NCBI GenBank assembly: GCA_000697335.1
Contig: JNEM01000078.1
Span: 1 to 10,997 of the forward strand
Length of the DNA: 10,997 nt
Direction: 5' to 3'
Origin: Conidiobolus incongruus B7586
Lineage: Eukaryota > Entomophthoromycota > Entomophthoromycetes > Entomophthorales > Conidiobolaceae
Shown here: positions 7,737-10,997 of the stretch, piece by piece
Numbering within the stretch: position 1 is the first letter of the stretch
How the letters are laid out: every line of letters starts with the position of its first letter
Notes under the pieces: generated by a model
Database searches by the model: none
Told to the model about the DNA's origin: nothing
What the model saw: only the letters and a program-made list of their open reading frames with translations
Made by a program: the position numbers and the translations under genes

Positions 7737-7941
7737 GGATATTGGATAAATCAATATTAAGGTTTATTTGGCCAAGATGTGTGGAAAAACCGAATATTGA
7801 AGGAGAATCAAAATGGCCAATAATTTCATCTTTAGAATTAGTGAAATTTAGTTAAATATAAAATGTTGATAGAGACAATGGGATTATGAGATGATTCTAG
7901 TTATTAGTGGTACCAAACCTGATATTGTTTTTCACTCTATT

Positions 7942-7963
7942 TCAGATATTACACAATATCTGA
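7942..7963. repeat. Perfect 9-bp inverted repeat with 4-base loop
   Basis: TCAGATATT (7942-7950) and AATATCTGA (7955-7963) pair fully around ACAC. A further GATATTGT at 7921-7928 could pair instead with ACAATATC (7953-7960), giving two mutually exclusive hairpins. It lies about 360 bp upstream of the RasGEF start. It could be a dyad binding site or chance. Confidence 0.5.
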
Positions 7964-9716
7964 CCAAATTTGCATATCATTTGTTCATCTCATTTATTGA
8001 TGGTATCTCAAGTTACACTAACTGAATAATTCTTGATAAAAACACATTATTTGCCTAAATTTCTTTCAAAAATTAGTGAAACTATCAATGTCAAACAAGT
8101 CATCCAACTGTCAAATGCTATTTATTAATGTGAATAATTTGCTCTAGTATTTGTATAAACTGATCATAAGATAATGGCATGTTATATTATGCGATTTATT
8201 GCTTATTTAACCTATTCAAAATACATATATATTTAGAATATTCATTCCATTTAAAATGTTTGGCAATTAACAGTACATATAGGATACACCATATATAAGG
8301 CTCAAGATGCGGTTTATTTAAAAAACCTTCACCCAATTTGAGATAAAATATGAATAATATTGGCTAAATTTAGTTACTTTTGATTATATGCTACAGAATG
8401 TCACAGCATATTTTTGATAAACAATATTGATGATCCTCAATTAGATATATAGATATGAAATTAATATAGAATTTTAAAAATTTCTAAATAATTTTAACCA
8501 TTTGAAAGGCATTTAACTATATTTAACCATTAAATTCCTCATTTAACTTGATAATTTCGACCTCAAAATATCAATACGTTCAAATGATAAAAAAAACCTC
8601 ATAAATAAATAGTCTGAGAAATACTAGCAAAATACTGAATCGAACAAATAACTGCATATAAATAGTTTATTGTGTGAAAAATTGATATCTAAACAATTTG
8701 GTAGATATATGAATTTTTATTAATATTAAAGTTTAGAATAAATTTACAAATATACACTTTTCTATCGAATTATCTTATTATTTACCAAAATGTCAATTTT
8801 TAAAGCTTTTATTAAGTGGATGAATATTTCCAAAAATGTGGATCATAAATATTTATTAAAAAATTTTCTTTTTCAAAAAATTCTCATATAATTTAATTTT
8901 ATCAGTGAAGAGAATTTTGGCCAATCATTTTATTGATAGTCATATCAATACCTAATATTATAAAAATATTTTTAAAACACTGATATTCTTGGCTATTAAA
9001 TCAATACTCAAAAATTTACCTATTTCTATTTTTAATATGAGTATATTAAGAAATAATTGAAAAAAAATTATTAATAAAATTCTTTATATAATATATTTAA
9101 AAATTATTTTGAATATAATAAACCATATACAAAAAATTATTTGATCTCAACCAAATATAAGCTAATAAGAATGTAATTGAGAAATGATCAAATTGTTTTA
9201 GTAAATCTAAATAAACTAATATTATAGCAGCTTGCTTGATAAAATGCCCAACTGTGATACTTTTTCAAAATATATTAATGCATTACGATTGGTCAAGACT
9301 GTGCTAAATACACTCATTGGAATGGTTATATTCCTAATTACAAGCAAAATTTTATAATGAGTTCAAATAAAATGGATATATCTTAGGTTATATTCTTGCT
9401 TCATTATAATTAATCAACTTTTAATTTCATAAGTTAACTAAAACAAAAATATGGTATTCTGTAAAATGAATATTTCAAATTAATTATTATTAATTAGAAT
9501 TTATTATGATATCAACTAATATCGATTTATTCCTAACATTTCAAATAGCTTCAATTTTAAATGATCATATTATCATGAATTAATCTTTATTATATTTTAC
9601 ATTGAAATAAATCAATTAGAATTAATCTATTCATCATAAATAGTATTTTATATAATATTTTATTCATCTAATATATATTTTAGCAAAGGATTAATAGAAT
9701 GAAAAAGAATAATAAT

Positions 9717-9752
9717 AGACCATTATGCTAATATATAATATTATAATGGTCT
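9717..9752. repeat. Perfect 10-bp inverted repeat with 16-base loop
   Basis: AGACCATTAT (9717-9726) and ATAATGGTCT (9743-9752) are exact inverted copies. With a small bulge, AATAT in the loop pairs further with ATATT. The AGACC/GGTCT ends recall the outer arms of the tRNA-like element at 2907-3024, though the insides differ. Confidence 0.5.
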
Positions 9753-9896
9753 TAAATAATTGATTTATCAAATAATAATAATATCGGCAATCTACCAAAT
9801 AAGTCTAAACCTATATGATATCTAATCCAAGCACATATCGTTAACCATGTTTTCAGTTACTAATAATTAATTTACCACGGATAAAAATTAAACTGG

Positions 9897-9919
9897 TAGT
9901 TTCATTTCGATCCAAATTC
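9897..9919 (+). repeat. Possible second fragment of the tRNA-like repeat
   Basis: TTCGATCCAAATTC (9906-9919) matches 13 of 14 bases of the minus-strand stretch 2960-2947 in the tRNA-like element. TAGTTTCA (9897-9904) matches a string that lies just upstream of the B-box in that element, but here closer by about 9 bases. The two matches in the same order suggest a shortened, diverged copy in the opposite orientation. Confidence 0.3.
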
Positions 9920-10997
9920 TGTCATGCTAGATAAGTTGCACAGTTATTAAAATTAATATAAACTTTAGCCTCTTGATATTAAACTCACAATGGCTTGATT
10001 GAAGGTAACTTATTTTTAATAAAAAATAACTCTTATTTTATTTGTTCCACATTTTTATTACTTTTATTATTAAACATTTAATTTTTATTAAAATAAAAAG
10101 TTTTAAATAAAATTTGAATCAATTTTGATTTTTAAAATGTGTAAGATTAAAAAGAAAATAAAAGAACTAATTTTTAAATGAGGAGATCAAACTCCAATAA
10201 TAATATAGTTCGGTAAATCAGTTTAAAATCCTATTAAAGCATGAAAATATATTCAAATTTAATATAAGCCCTGAATAATATTTAATTAGACTATATAATT
10301 TTGATGTCATTTCAAAATAATTTTTCATTTTTATTCATTGACTTGGACTAATTACTATAATGTTTAGGTTAGAAAATATTAATCTCTTATGTGGATAATA
10401 TATTATTTAACCCCCATTTTTTCAATATTTAAAAATGATTGTTTTTTATTTATTGGATATCACAATTGAATGTGATAATGATTAAATAATTTCAAAAACT
10501 GTAATTTTAATCAATACCATTTTTCAAATATATATAAACATGTTAATAACTTAATTTTTCTTCGACTAATTCTTCTCCTGTACTTTGGCATTGATATTTA
10601 AAATTTAAATATTGTTGTTTTGAGATTAGTATAATGAACTAATATTTTTTACTTGAAATTTATATGTTATTAGTACTTTAGTAGTTAATTAGCCAAATAA
10701 TTTTTATTATATTACTCTGGATTTTAAATAATAGGACTTTTTTGAGATTGAAAATAAATAAACATTTTAATATATAAATTACAAAAATATATAATATAAA
10801 GTCAATATCCTTTTTTATTATTAATATCTTTTTCTAATTATTTTTAATTAGATTTTTGATAACTTTAATTTTATATATTTTATAATCATTTTATAAAATA
10901 ACAAGTGTTTTTATATTATATTAATAATATCAATCCAATATAAAATTATTCAAAAATAATAATATAAAATTTCTTAATAATTGATTGTTATTAAAAA

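Larger units (their letters stand above)
7737..10997. other. AT-rich spacer, no supported gene
   Basis: Both strands are dense in stops and no frame shows coding composition or a recognisable domain. Single TATA-like strings (for example near 8291) have nothing behind them. The stretch holds the hairpins at 7942-7963 and 9717-9752 and a possible fragment of the tRNA-like repeat near 9897-9919. The right half is close to pure A/T, with many chance palindromes. Confidence 0.7.

Noticed and set aside
8290-8330. TATATAAG-like string and small GGTTT/AAACC hairpin
   Set aside because: No open frame or transcript-like feature follows, so a promoter call is not supported.
8637-8645. Minus-strand GTTCGATTC, a B-box-like 9-mer
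   Set aside because: The flanks show no stem pairing, no A-box at suitable distance and no similarity to the element at 2907-3024.
10594-10612. Perfect 19-base A/T palindrome around 10603
   Set aside because: It is made only of A and T in a region nearly free of G and C, so chance palindromes of this size are expected.

Overview
The window looks like nuclear DNA from a compact-intron, very AT-rich eukaryote, most likely a fungus. The evidence is a Cdc25-type Ras exchange factor with the fungal order SH3, RasGEF-N, RasGEF; three introns of 50, 59 and 51 bp with GTA...TTTAG or TTTTAG ends; and coding DNA clearly richer in G+C than the A/T-dominated spacers. An early-diverging AT-rich lineage (for example Entomophthoromycotina or Glomeromycotina) would fit, but the sequence alone does not settle this.

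Layout. Bases 1-1832 are AT-rich spacer, ending in a plausible TATA box (1761-1768). At 1833-2561 (+) lies one apparently intronless gene for a small secreted Gly/Asp/His-rich repeat protein, with an AATAAA at 2621. The 881-bp gap between the two converging 3' ends holds the most unusual non-coding feature I found: a tRNA-like, minus-strand element bounded by inverted repeats (about 2907-3024), a candidate SINE or decayed tRNA. From 7580 down to 3443 (-) runs a four-exon gene for a 1325-residue Cdc25-like RasGEF. Its likely promoter holds TATAAATA at 7729-7736. From about 7740 to the right edge there are some 3.2 kb of AT-rich DNA with no gene I can support, only a few hairpins and a possible second fragment of the tRNA-like repeat near 9897-9919.

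The two genes face each other and show no sign of acting together. The RasGEF would load Ras with GTP at a membrane, upstream of adenylate cyclase/PKA or MAPK signalling in fungi. It carries three RRxS motifs that suggest kinase feedback, a divergent SH3, a proline-rich segment with a class II SH3 ligand motif, and a degenerate WW-like segment split by a Ser/Thr run. The secreted protein has no family I recognise. Its visible traits are an old internal duplication, a 14-residue tandem repeat and a metal-binding-like His/Asp-rich tail. No virus-derived element, CRISPR array, rRNA or intact canonical tRNA was seen.
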